Assembly (NCBI GenBank): GCA_964512095.1
Contig: CAZEIH010000011.1
Coordinates: 1-64,000, forward strand
Reading direction: 5' to 3'
Length of the DNA: 64,000 nt
Source of the DNA: DTU013 sp964512095
GTDB taxonomy: Bacteria; Bacillota; Clostridia; Acetivibrionales; DTU013
Position 1 is the first letter of the stretch. Each line of letters begins with the position of its first letter. The notes beneath the pieces were generated by a model. The model ran no database searches. It had not been told where the DNA came from and was given only the letters and a program-made list of their open reading frames with translations. The translations under genes were made by a program, and so were the position numbers. This document shows, in pieces, positions 54,066 to 62,314 of this stretch.

Positions 54066-54782
54066 ATGTTTTGCGAGAATTGTGGAAATCCGATACCCGA
54101 GGACTCAAAGTTTTGTTTGAATTGTGGAGCTAAAACTGAAAGTGTTGAAGCAGGGGGCGAGGTAATACAGGAAACAGCTATAGTTACTGATGAAGTAGTA
54201 ACCGAAAAAATCCCTGATACAGAAACCGTGCTTCAGACAGAACAACAGCCAGCACCTGCGGAACAACAGCCAGCACCTGTGGAACAACAGCCAGCGCCCA
54301 CAGAACTGATACAATCAGAACCGCAGCCTAAGCCAGTTCCTCCAGTGGCGCAACCTAAACCAGTTCCTCCAGTGGCGCAACCTAAACCAGTTCCTCCAGT
54401 GGCGCAACCCGAACTGGCAAAGCCGGCACCAAAGCCTGAAGCTCCTCGTTATGCGCAGGAACCTGTTGCTCAGAACCAGAACTATCAGCAAAATGATGCG
54501 CCCATGCAGCCAGAAACAACAAAAAAGGATAAGCCACTACCAACTTGGAAGTTTGTCGGTATTCTTCTGTTGGGTGGTATACCTATAGTAAACTTAATTA
54601 TGATTCTTGTATGGAGCTTTGGCAAATCATGGAACAGGAATACTAAAAGCTATGCAAGAGCAGTCCTTATATTGTTAATAATATCATTTTTACTGACGAT
54701 AGCCGCTGTAATAATCAACCTGGAAGCGCTAAGAAATTTTGTAGACTATTTTAATTCTACATACGAAATCAATTTTTCCTAA
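54066..54782 (+). CDS. Zinc-ribbon, Pro-rich repeat, C-terminal membrane protein
   Basis: A 238-residue protein not assigned to a function. The N-terminal zinc ribbon is CENCGNPIPEDSKFCLNCGA. A Pro/Gln/Glu linker (about 55-150) contains three EQQPAP-type units and three PKPVPPVAQ units encoded by near-identical 27-bp repeats. Two hydrophobic helices at the end (FVGILLLGGIPIVNLIMILVW; AVLILLIISFLLTIAAVII). GAGAGGGGAG precedes ATG 54066. The layout suggests a membrane-tethered cytosolic ribbon with a flexible arm. Confidence 0.85.
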   Translation: MFCENCGNPIPEDSKFCLNCGAKTESVEAGGEVIQETAIVTDEVVTEKIPDTETVLQTEQQPAPAEQQPAPVEQQPAPTELIQSEPQPKPVPPVAQPKPVPPVAQPKPVPPVAQPELAKPAPKPEAPRYAQEPVAQNQNYQQNDAPMQPETTKKDKPLPTWKFVGILLLGGIPIVNLIMILVWSFGKSWNRNTKSYARAVLILLIISFLLTIAAVIINLEALRNFVDYFNSTYEINFS

Positions 54783-54815
54783 TAGGCATTTTACCCAAGT
54801 TTAACAATGTGCGGC

Positions 54816-54855
54816 AAAAGAGACGATAACGAGAAAACAATATTGTCTCTTTTGT
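54816..54855 (+). terminator. Terminator of the zinc-ribbon membrane gene
   Basis: AAAAGAGAC..GTCTCTTTT hairpin with T-rich tail. Confidence 0.75.
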
Positions 54856-54939
54856 TGTGTGATGAACTTGTAGTATTGTAGACAAAGTCGTTGTTACAGC
54901 AGAAATATTTCCTGAAGCCTTTAACATGGCTTGCAAGAA

Positions 54940-54993
54940 ATCCTCCACATCTAAGCCACATTGCTCACGTTAGTGAGAGCGAAGGTGGAGGAT
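54940..54993. repeat. Nested long inverted repeat
   Basis: Outer arms ATCCTCCAC / GTGGAGGAT enclose an inner hairpin GCTCAC-GTTA-GTGAGAGC. It could be a structured RNA or the edge of a decayed mobile element; 55017-55039 holds a fragment of the dispersed repeat. Confidence 0.55.
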
Positions 54994-55234
54994 GAATTGC
55001 CTTGACGGACTAAGTTTTATTTATGTATTCAGAAGACGCAATTTGAAGGTTAAGCCTGAAAATTGGAGAGTAGGCCAATTTCTTGCACCAGTATTGATTG
55101 TTGGAGACGTAGTTGTTGATCTTTACTCAATAATTACTGATAACTTTGATCATAGATGCTCTAGCTGGAGTGAGATGCTAAAGCTATTGAACATAAATGA
55201 ACAAGACCTTATAAGTGAATTTAGTCAGTTATAG
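54992..55234 (+). CDS. Doubtful 80-residue ORF over a repeat fragment
   Basis: The frame begins in the long inverted repeat, crosses a dispersed-repeat fragment (55017-55039, encoding IYVFRRR) and then reads NLKVKPENWRVGQFLAPVLIVGDVVVDLYSIITDNFDHR to EFSQL. The downstream part looks protein-like and may be the 3' end of a gene truncated by the repeat. No family recognised. Confidence 0.3.
   Translation: MNCLDGLSFIYVFRRRNLKVKPENWRVGQFLAPVLIVGDVVVDLYSIITDNFDHRCSSWSEMLKLLNINEQDLISEFSQL
55017..55039 (-). repeat. Dispersed paired-hairpin repeat, copy 9 (fragment)
   Basis: Only the right-end segment remains (TTTATTTATGTATTCAGAAGACGC), in reverse orientation. Confidence 0.55.
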
Positions 55235-55404
55235 ATTCCCTCAATGGATCTCATTACTCAGATTGACATAGTAAAACAACGGGACGAGCCTATAAAAGAT
55301 AACGCTCCTCCGGCAGTTTCTTTGATTACTAAATTTGTGCTATAATCTGCATAACACCTAAAATGCACCATAGAAAATAATTCTTTTGCTGATAGAGGTG
55401 ACCA

Positions 55405-55728
55405 ATGACAAGGATTTTGCTTGTGGAAGATGATTGTAGCATTGTTGCCAATCTGACTGAATTTCTTAAAAGTGAAGGCTTTTCAGTAGACTCAGTTAAC
55501 GAGCAGGCCGCCGCGATCAAAAAAATCGAGAATAATTCTTACGATCTGCTGCTTGTGGACATATCATTAGCGGATGGAAACGGGTTTGCTGTATGTGCGG
55601 CTGCAAAAGCTATTACAGATGTCCCAGTGATTTTTCTTACAGCTTCTGACGATGAATACAGCGTTGTTACCGGTTTGGATATGGGGGCTGACGACTATAT
55701 AGGAAAACCGTTCAGGCCAAGAGTATAA
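55405..55728 (+). pseudogene. Truncated OmpR-type response regulator
   Basis: The receiver domain (about residues 1-104) is intact: EDDCS pocket, phospho-Asp in LLLVDISLADGNG (D52) and Lys in GKPF. The protein ends at KPFRPRV, where homologues continue REL... into a linker and winged helix. The IS3-type element begins 1 bp after the stop, so insertion removed the DNA-binding domain and any partner kinase. AGAGGTGA precedes ATG 55405, so the fragment might still be made. Confidence 0.8.
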
Positions 55729-56293
55729 TGCCCCCCGTTGTCAAGACAATATTTTAAGTTTTCTAAGTTAGGTTCTCCTCTCTTGAAATTTGTATATTGT
55801 AATAATAAGCAAACATTGTTGGCGGATGTCAAGGGCGAGCAGTTTTTGCTCGTTCATCGAAGACCCTTGACGTCCTTTACGATACATCCTTTTGCCCCCG
55901 GTCTGTTTATACAGACCAGCTGCCATCCGGCGAGGACAGGGTTTGGGACAGAGTCCCAAGGTTTTATCCAGCGGCAGGTAACAGCTCTCTATCCCCAAAG
56001 TGATATTCGGCAGGTGTCTTGTAATGCAAGGACTGATGCGGTCTTTTGTTGTTGTAGTGTCCAATATATTCATGTACCATTTCTCTGAGCTGGTGGCCAG
56101 TTTCGTATTCTTCCAAGTAAAGCTTCTCCCATTTGAAAGAGCGGAAGAATCGCTCAATCCTTTGATTATCCAAGGCTCTGCCTTTGCCATCCATTGATAT
56201 TTTTATGCGGTTTACCTTTAAAAGGCTAATGTATTCATCATTCGTAAACTGTGAGCCCTGATCCGAATTCATGATCTCTGGCGTTCCGTGCAC
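55729..56293 (-). mobile_element. Remnant of an IS3-family element
   Basis: Minus-strand 3' half of a transposase: the DDE integrase part with GTPEIMNSDQGSQFTNDEY, NQRIERFFRSFKWEKLY and YNNKRPHQSLHYKTPAEYHF (56293-55964). It ends with an element terminus at 55729 (TGCCCCCCGTTGTCAAGAC on the plus strand). The 5' half and other terminus are missing beyond about 56293. Not active. Confidence 0.85.
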
Positions 56294-56424
56294 AGATTTG
56301 TTTGTATATTACTCTTCATATACCAAAATCAATATTTTTAAGCCCATGTTAGTAGTTACCCTTATTTGCAGTAAATCCAATTAATGCAAACTCCGAGTCA
56401 ATACAACATAAATGGTAGTATTCT

Positions 56425-57219
56425 TTATTCCTCCATTTCTTTTCTTAATATTTTATAAAACTCTTGGAATGCATACTTCTCTTTCCATGGACTATGCCCA
56501 CATTTGCCAAGAGTATAAAGTTTGAAATCTCTAATCCTTTTTTGAAGTGCTAATTTAACTCCATTTATCGGGTGCGGGTCATATTCACCATGGATTGCAA
56601 CAACAGGACATCTAACTTCATCCGCAAGCCTTAATAACTCTCCGCTTTCACGCAAGGTTGCAGCTTCTTTCCAAATAGCGCTGTACTTGTCACCTTCAAC
56701 AGGCAAGCAGTCTTCCTTATGGGTGTCTACCTCAAACTGACAATAGTTATCACTTTTATTTACAAGCTCACCAAGTATTTTTAACAATCCGTCTTTCTCA
56801 GCTTCCTTATCGGAATTAAGCTTTTTCAGTAGTTCATCAAATTCTGCCCTTTCAGCATCCGACAAATGCTTCATTCGGCTATTGGCAATTTCTTTAACAT
56901 AAAGCACTTCAAAGGGACCACTTCCTACAAGGATAAGTTTTTTCACTCGCTGATGATATTTTGCTGCATACATAAACACAAGCCAGGCGCCCCATGAATG
57001 ACCTATGAGGATTATTGGCTTATCACAGTGAGCAGTAATTACTTCATCAAGTTCCTTCAATAATTCAGTTATAGAATCTCTTGTTTGCAGCGGTTCGATA
57101 ACCCCTGAATCTTTGGACAACTCCCGTGCAATTGCTGCAACAGTTCCCAAAGCTCCAGGACCACCATGAACAACAGCTGCTTTATAAGGCTTATCACCAT
57201 ATAATCTTACGTTTTTCAT
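56425..57219 (-). CDS. Alpha/beta hydrolase
   Basis: A 264-residue alpha/beta-fold hydrolase. Oxyanion region VHGGPGALGTVAAIA, nucleophile Ser in ILIGHSWGAWLVFMYAAKY, acid Asp near AIHGEYDPHPINGV, His in LGKCGHSPWKEKYA. The HGGPG motif recalls prolyl-iminopeptidase-like enzymes. Its start overlaps the upstream phosphatase gene (ATGA), so it is the third gene of the nucleotidyltransferase cassette. Substrate unknown. Confidence 0.85.
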   Translation of the reverse strand: MKNVRLYGDKPYKAAVVHGGPGALGTVAAIARELSKDSGVIEPLQTRDSITELLKELDEVITAHCDKPIILIGHSWGAWLVFMYAAKYHQRVKKLILVGSGPFEVLYVKEIANSRMKHLSDAERAEFDELLKKLNSDKEAEKDGLLKILGELVNKSDNYCQFEVDTHKEDCLPVEGDKYSAIWKEAATLRESGELLRLADEVRCPVVAIHGEYDPHPINGVKLALQKRIRDFKLYTLGKCGHSPWKEKYAFQEFYKILRKEMEE

Positions 57220-57827
57220 AACTCAATTTCCTCCATACCTATAAACTCCATGTTTTCAAACTGAAAACACAGAATATACGGCATTTTATCAACAATAGAC
57301 CAAAAACCGTCATATCGGAAATCAGGGTTAAAGTAGTTAATAATGGTTGAAAGTGCTGTACCATGAGAGCCAACAACGACATTCCTGCCCCGGCTGCATG
57401 GGCGAGCAGCAGGCTGCGCCTGCGACCAGCCCAGATTGTTTTTCAACACATCATTAAGAGCTGCAACATTTCTCTCCTGAACCTCTCTGAGGCATTCCCC
57501 GCATTCCAGTTTGAAATCAAAATCATCCCACTGTTTGCGAGAAAATGTCTTAAAGTCATCAACCCAAACAGTGTCTACTTTTCGCTCCCTGAAACCTTCA
57601 GCTATATTAATTTCAATGCCAATTACTTGCGCTAAATCTTTAACAGTGTCATATGCTCTTTTATATGGACTAGAGTATATTGCACTAATATTTTTATCTT
57701 TTAACGTTTTAGTTACAAGTTTTGTGTCTATTATCCCTTTTTCAGTCAATGGTCGAATCATATCATCTTTAATAGATATATCAGGCTGTGCATGCCTCAC
57801 AAAATAAATGTTAGTTGTTTTAATCAT
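57216..57827 (-). CDS. Histidine phosphatase family protein
   Basis: A 203-residue phosphoglycerate-mutase-like phosphatase. Catalytic RHA motif FVRHAQPD near residue 10, YSSPYKRAYDTV, FRERKV and the second His in VVGSHGTALSTIINYF. A patch near residues 138-150 (SQAQPAARPCSRG) looks like a recent insertion or local frameshift pair, as it breaks the usual fold spacing and is GC-rich. Overlaps the genes on both sides by 4 bp. Confidence 0.85.
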   Translation of the reverse strand: MIKTTNIYFVRHAQPDISIKDDMIRPLTEKGIIDTKLVTKTLKDKNISAIYSSPYKRAYDTVKDLAQVIGIEINIAEGFRERKVDTVWVDDFKTFSRKQWDDFDFKLECGECLREVQERNVAALNDVLKNNLGWSQAQPAARPCSRGRNVVVGSHGTALSTIINYFNPDFRYDGFWSIVDKMPYILCFQFENMEFIGMEEIEL

Positions 57828-59038
57828 ATCCTGTCCTTTCTTTCTATCAGTATCCCTTTCATATATTCGCTTTCATTATGAAACCGGTAAACAGTATTCT
57901 TCTCCTCTTCAGTACAGCCAAATAGCAGCTTTATCTCCGAGTCCCTTTTCAGTAGATCAACAATGCATATTACAGCGTCAACCGCAGGATTTTCCTTTGT
58001 CCCCCTCCACACATCAATGCCTCCACCATCCATTGAAGTAGTACCTTTTAAATAACCATAATCGACCTCATATATTACATCAGGATATCTAGGATGACGG
58101 CTGCCTTTTGGACGGTCAATCACCAGTTTCGACTCTGAAACAAGCTTGTCTATGGCTTTCCAAAATTCTACCGTATTTTGCTTCAACCCAGGTATTTCAT
58201 TTTGACATGAAGTTTTTACCCTATTCAGATACTCCATCATATTTTTATCTTCATCCTGGTTATAAGTAAATCCAAAATGCTTACCAACAGGTGGCGCAAT
58301 AATTCTAAACAGCTCGCAGGCATTAAATACCGCCGTCCAAAACTCGTTATAATCACTGCCGGAATAAGTTTTTGTGTATAAGGAATATAGGCTTTCAGGC
58401 AAGTACTTTTTATAATACTTCCCGCTCATGCCAACCGTCACAGAAAAGTTATTATTTACACCAATATACCAGTCAATCATTTTAGTAAGATCATCCCTGA
58501 CTACAGAATTATACATCCACATTGCATAGGGGAGTTGATCCCTTGCAATGCCTTTAGCAACATTTTGAAGACACCACCAAAAATTATTACAGCAACTTCT
58601 AAATTGAGATTCTTCCGGCTTTTTAATGTAATAGTCTGAATCATTTGCCGGAGAAATTTTCGGAAGACAATTATCTTTGTCTAAGAGTGATATAGTTAAT
58701 GAATCTGCAACATACTCTTTTAATGCATATTCTTTAGTCCGAATATTTAAATCAATGCGGTTTCCGTCTTTAAAAAGCATCAGCCATGTATAATAGATTT
58801 CAGGGTCCTCTCTGTTTGGCTCCTGCATGATAGCCGGCTCTCCAAAAACTGTTATCCAATTCTTATCATTCAAAAACGATTTAGTTTCTGACACAATAAA
58901 CACAATATCATAATCCTGGTACATATCTTTGGTAACGTTAGGGTTCGCTCTGGAATCATTCATATAAACAGCTCTTATACGTTCATCATTATTAGCAACG
59001 CTTAAAATTAAATCAAACATTTCTCTTTCTGTCCGCAT
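57824..59038 (-). CDS. Aminoglycoside 6-adenylyltransferase-like / pyrophosphatase-like fusion
   Basis: A 404-residue two-domain protein. Residues about 1-285 match ANT(6)/AadE adenylyltransferases (REMFDLILSVANNDERIRAV, SRANPNVTKDMYQDYDIVFIV, YTWLMLFKDGNRIDLNI, PYAMWMYN, GKYYKKYLP). Residues about 292-404 match small inorganic-pyrophosphatase-like proteins (VIDRPKGSRHPRYPDVIYEV, DYGYLKGTTSMDGGGIDVW, VDLLKRDSEIKLLFGC). A pyrophosphatase would remove the PPi made by nucleotidyl transfer (inference). The usual GS of the nucleotidyltransferase motif reads NDSR here (Gly to Asp), which may lower or alter activity. GAGGAG precedes ATG 59038. Heads a three-gene overlapping cassette. Aminoglycoside resistance is not demonstrated. 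Confidence 0.85.
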   Translation of the reverse strand: MRTEREMFDLILSVANNDERIRAVYMNDSRANPNVTKDMYQDYDIVFIVSETKSFLNDKNWITVFGEPAIMQEPNREDPEIYYTWLMLFKDGNRIDLNIRTKEYALKEYVADSLTISLLDKDNCLPKISPANDSDYYIKKPEESQFRSCCNNFWWCLQNVAKGIARDQLPYAMWMYNSVVRDDLTKMIDWYIGVNNNFSVTVGMSGKYYKKYLPESLYSLYTKTYSGSDYNEFWTAVFNACELFRIIAPPVGKHFGFTYNQDEDKNMMEYLNRVKTSCQNEIPGLKQNTVEFWKAIDKLVSESKLVIDRPKGSRHPRYPDVIYEVDYGYLKGTTSMDGGGIDVWRGTKENPAVDAVICIVDLLKRDSEIKLLFGCTEEEKNTVYRFHNESEYMKGILIERKDRI

Positions 59039-59164
59039 GATATACTCCTCATTGAAATAATTATTAAAGGTTTTACCTGTTTTTCTAACCTACAGATGGT
59101 ACATAGAAAAACTTTCCATATACCATTTATTATACATGATTTAATTGTTGCTTTCCATGTATAA

Positions 59165-59254
59165 GTAAAAAGTAGTGCAGCACTGCCACAGAAGGTGTTT
59201 ACACCGAAGCCAAAGGAAACAAAGCCTGAGAAATATGCATGGGAGGAAGACTAA
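59165..59254 (+). pseudogene. 3' remnant of an unknown gene
   Basis: An open frame of 29 codons, ending FTPKPKETKPEKYAWEED then TAA. The stop overlaps the next ATG (TAATG), as in coupled operon genes, so this looks like the tail of a lost upstream gene. Confidence 0.45.
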
Positions 59255-59538
59255 TGAATTTTAAAAAGCATACGGCATTTATGATTGATTTCATCTCAGA
59301 TTTCGCAAACGGTGATTTGGAACGTTATTTTTTTGATCTGGATTACTCTGCCTATATGATAGAGCATTTCCCACATATGGAGATTGAGAACTCCAGATTA
59401 GCGGACAAGTTTGCTTATACCGTAGACCGGACATATGAGCGCGGAACTGATCTTGGTCTGTCAGATGAAGAGTTTAAGGTCGAAATCTCCAACGCTCTTA
59501 ATAAATGGCTTGGCAAGGAGAAGCCTGACATAAATTAA
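59254..59538 (+). CDS. Hypothetical 94-residue acidic protein
   Basis: Not recognised. Mostly helical and acidic: KKHTAFMIDFISDFANGDLERYFFDLDYSAYMIEHFP, ending LGLSDEEFKVEISNALNKWLG. A strong GGGAGGAAG lies 6 nt before ATG 59254, supporting expression. Its start overlaps the stop of a remnant frame, implying it was once the second gene of an operon, perhaps of a mobile element. Confidence 0.65.
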   Translation: MNFKKHTAFMIDFISDFANGDLERYFFDLDYSAYMIEHFPHMEIENSRLADKFAYTVDRTYERGTDLGLSDEEFKVEISNALNKWLGKEKPDIN

Positions 59539-59744
59539 ATGAACAGGTCTGGCAGTGTTTGACGCTTACGTAGAGAGATGTTGGTTACCTCAATTAAGCC
59601 TTTAAAGATAAGCAATTTTTCAGACTTTAGACTTGCTTCCAAGAACATCTACCTGCCACATGTTGAGTGCAAATATAAGGTTGAATTTACGCTAATCAGA
59701 GTTTAAAATGTTGTGAAGATGTCTATTATCGATGAAGGAGAATA

Positions 59745-60266
59745 ATGATGGGTACTAATTTTATTACGCTTGCAAGCAGTAGGTTTTCTGTACGTAGTTT
59801 TTCCGACAAGGAGGTTGAAAAAGAGAAGATAGATTCAATCCTGCGCGCTGGGCAGGTGGCACCGACCGCATGCAATAAGCAACCACAGAAAATATATGTA
59901 TTACAGAGTGCAGAGGCATTAAAAGCCCTTCAAAGGTGTAAGTATTCCCACTTTGGAGAGACGCTGGCATTTCTTGTTTGTTACGACTCGTTATTATGCT
60001 GGACAAGAGATTTTGATGGGAAGGCAAGTGGAGATATCGATGCATCTATAGTTGCCACTCACATGATGCTTGAAGCCTGGGAATTGGGAATAGGTTCGAC
60101 ATGGATTATGCATTTTATTCCTGAAGCGATAATAGATGAATTCGACCTTCCAGACAGTGTTGTACCCGTGTGCATACTGGTTATGGGGTATCCCGCTCAG
60201 GAAGCAGTTCCTAGTGTTCAGCATGGCATGAAGAAAGATCTGAAGGATATGGTAACGGTTTTGTGA
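59745..60266 (+). CDS. Nitroreductase family protein
   Basis: A 173-residue FMN-dependent oxidoreductase. FMN-binding N-terminus SSRFSVRSFSDKEV, then ILRAGQVAPTACNKQPQKIYV, and C-terminal ELGIGSTWIMHF and VCILVMGYPAQEA. Smaller than classical nitroreductases, within range for the short clostridial group. AAGGAG precedes ATG 59745 or 59748. Followed by a remnant of an effector-binding protein whose frame starts at its stop. Confidence 0.9.
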   Translation: MMGTNFITLASSRFSVRSFSDKEVEKEKIDSILRAGQVAPTACNKQPQKIYVLQSAEALKALQRCKYSHFGETLAFLVCYDSLLCWTRDFDGKASGDIDASIVATHMMLEAWELGIGSTWIMHFIPEAIIDEFDLPDSVVPVCILVMGYPAQEAVPSVQHGMKKDLKDMVTVL

Positions 60267-60424
60267 AACTCATTGACATGTTTCCTCAAACAGCTACTAT
60301 AAGAAGTAGCCCACAATGGGTATACAAGCAGTTTTATACTGAGTGGCATCCTAATTCGGGCTATGAACTAGCGGACATGCTGGTTATTAAATGTTATATG
60401 CAGGAAAACCGTCAGGAGGTCTGA
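60263..60424 (+). pseudogene. Fragment of a GyrI-like effector-binding domain
   Basis: A GTG overlapping the nitroreductase stop opens a 53-codon frame containing LIDMFPQTATIRSSPQWVYK, then QFYTEWHPNSGYELADM. The EW-P-SGYE-AD pattern matches the C-terminal part of AraC/GyrI-like effector-binding domains. The rest of the domain is missing. The 285 bp to the next gene hold nothing recognised. Confidence 0.45.
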
Positions 60425-60709
60425 ATTGTGGTGATAAAGAACTGTATTCCACCGATTATTACAGAGAGTGAATTTCGAGGGGCCGGCAAAACAAATTAAA
60501 GCATAGCAACGTTGTAACTGATGATGCTGGTACGCATAGGAGCAGCAAGAAATATAGTTCAAGAAAGAAGTAGACAAACTTAAATTTGTGGAATAGAGAA
60601 AAGAAGCAGGACAATACATGTCTGGTCAATTAAATAACGGCATTTCTCACTTTGTGTCGTGTAATTAACCGTAAGGATGCATTACCATCGAGATGAAAGG
60701 AGGTCAAAA

Positions 60710-61393
60710 ATGGATCAGGTGAAGATCGGAAGCTTTCTGAGAATACTTCGAAAAGAAAAAGGATTGACTCAGGAGCAGCTAGCAGAGAAATTCAATGTCA
60801 CAGGCAGAACAATTTCCAGATGGGAAACCGGAAGCAATATGCCTGACTTGAGCATTCTTGTTGAACTGGCGGATTTTTATGACATAGACATCCGTGAAAT
60901 CATTGATGGGGAAAGGAAAAGTGAGAAGATGGATAGTGAAGTAAAGGACACCTTGGTTAAAGTTGCAGAATACGGAGATGTAGGTAAAAAGATTGAGAAC
61001 CGTAAGTTACATCAAATTATAGGAGGTATCTTAGCTGTTTTCGGTTTATTCATTATTATTAGTGCGTTAGCTGTTTTTCCGACTGACAGCAGTTGGGGCA
61101 GCATTTATTCTCTAATCGGCTGCGTTATTCTTTCCGGTGGGATATACAAAATTTGCACTGCACTGAAAATTACAAAAACAATTCCAAGGCTTGTTTGCTC
61201 AATTGCATGCTTTATTATCATATTTCTGTGTCTGTGCGGTCTTGATTATTTGGGGGTTAAGAATTATAATCAGCCACCAAGATTCTGTTATGTAAAAGCC
61301 TATGGTAGTGACAGCGTCGAATACAAGACCCTTTTCTATACGGTTACAAGATATAATGTCGATACAGAGAATGAATATTATGTGTTTGATTGA
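60710..61393 (+). CDS. XRE-family regulator with membrane segments
   Basis: A 227-residue protein. The N-terminal Cro/C1-type helix-turn-helix (about 1-65: IGSFLRILRKEKGLTQEQLAEKFNVTGRTISRWETG) is followed by an acidic linker and three hydrophobic segments (IIGGILAVFGLFIIISALAVF, IYSLIGCVILSGGIYKI, LVCSIACFIIIFLCLC), then a short extracytoplasmic tail. AAAGGAGG lies 6-7 nt before ATG 60710, which decides the start. Likely a membrane-bound sensor-regulator; signal and targets unknown. Confidence 0.88.
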   Translation: MDQVKIGSFLRILRKEKGLTQEQLAEKFNVTGRTISRWETGSNMPDLSILVELADFYDIDIREIIDGERKSEKMDSEVKDTLVKVAEYGDVGKKIENRKLHQIIGGILAVFGLFIIISALAVFPTDSSWGSIYSLIGCVILSGGIYKICTALKITKTIPRLVCSIACFIIIFLCLCGLDYLGVKNYNQPPRFCYVKAYGSDSVEYKTLFYTVTRYNVDTENEYYVFD

Positions 61394-61463
61394 GTGAAAA
61401 GAGCCAACAAGGCTGGAAATATCATCATAACTACAGTTGTAATCGGCATAATGATGGAGAAAA

Positions 61464-61588
61464 AGTCAATTCGCTTCGCTCAGGGAGTCAGGTGGAGACT
61501 GAACTCCACCTGACCAAAGAAGTTAATTAATTCGTCCTAATTCTTCGCCGGTATATTGAGGTCGGCGAAGAATGAAGACATAGATAAA
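61464..61588 (+). repeat. Dispersed paired-hairpin repeat, copy 10 (longest form)
   Basis: Full forward copy. Left hairpin CAGGTGGAG..CTCCACCTG; second hairpin centred on ATTCTTCGCCGG..GGTCGGCGAAGAAT, longer than in copy 3; right end GAAGACATAGATAAA. Confidence 0.88.
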
Positions 61589-61908
61589 GCCCAATTTGTC
61601 AACGGTTGAAGAGACTTTCTTTGAGAAAATCTGCGTGAAGCAGCGAGAAGGTAGTAAATAATACTCGGAGTGATTGTAGGAGATATTATAGACTTGGCTG
61701 CTCAAGGAATTTGCAAAACGGCATTATGGAAACATGGCTTATTTCAACTTTGACGAACATCCGGAATGTAAACAGTTTTTAAAGCAGCATAAATACGGGG
61801 TTTAACCGGCCTTTCATACTAAAGTATGAGGGGCCTTTTTCTGCAAATTCATCCTTTCGAATGATTTATTTTAGAGACTTTTCCGCTAGGATTTATATTG
61901 GAGGAGGT
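61589..61908 (+). other. Non-genic interval with a short ORF remnant and terminator
   Basis: 61734-61805 can encode 23 residues (MAYFNFDEHPECKQFLKQHK...), possibly the tail of a lost gene. A good terminator, GGCC-TTTCATACT / AGTATGA-GGGGCC with TTTTT, follows at 61808-61840. Confidence 0.5.
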
Positions 61909-62127
61909 ATGGTGCGGCGCAATGGATATGCCTTATTGTTCGTAGCCAGTATTTGTATGGTGGTGTGGCTCAGGGCGACATTCATGTTAGAGGCGGTTTT
62001 TGTCTTTGGGGCTATCAGCATTATCTCTCTTCTGTTATTGGTGAGGCAGACCCGTCTGCTCTATTATGCTACACAGAATGACCGAGAAGCAGGCGGTACT
62101 GGATGCCGCGCAAAAGCTGCTTCATGA
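61909..62127 (+). CDS. Small two-helix membrane protein, hypothetical
   Basis: A 72-residue protein with two hydrophobic helices (GYALLFVASICMVVWLRATF; AVFVFGAISIISLLLLV) and a polar tail. GGAGGAGG at 61900-61907 is very close to ATG 61909, so GTG 61912 is an equally good start. Overlapping 27- and 35-codon frames (62078-62161 and 62194-62301, the latter starting MKRLTRVNELSGKQYAVG) follow before the next gene and are of doubtful reality. No family recognised; the accessory context suggests a mobile-element origin. Confidence 0.5.
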   Translation: MVRRNGYALLFVASICMVVWLRATFMLEAVFVFGAISIISLLLLVRQTRLLYYATQNDREAGGTGCRAKAAS

Positions 62128-62314
62128 AACGGGTGTAACGGCAGACATCACCGGATGGTAACACAAGAAACATACAAACAATAAGCTAATGCAATGAAAA
62201 GATTGACACGGGTCAATGAACTGAGTGGAAAACAATATGCTGTCGGGACAATGGATACACCTGATGGAATTCCGGTATCCATAGTGATGGTAGGTTCATA
62301 GAAGGAGGATATAT

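Noticed and set aside
55768..56190. Second transposase-like ORF in the IS remnant
   Set aside because: It is out of frame with the DDE-domain reading frame and has no recognisable motif.
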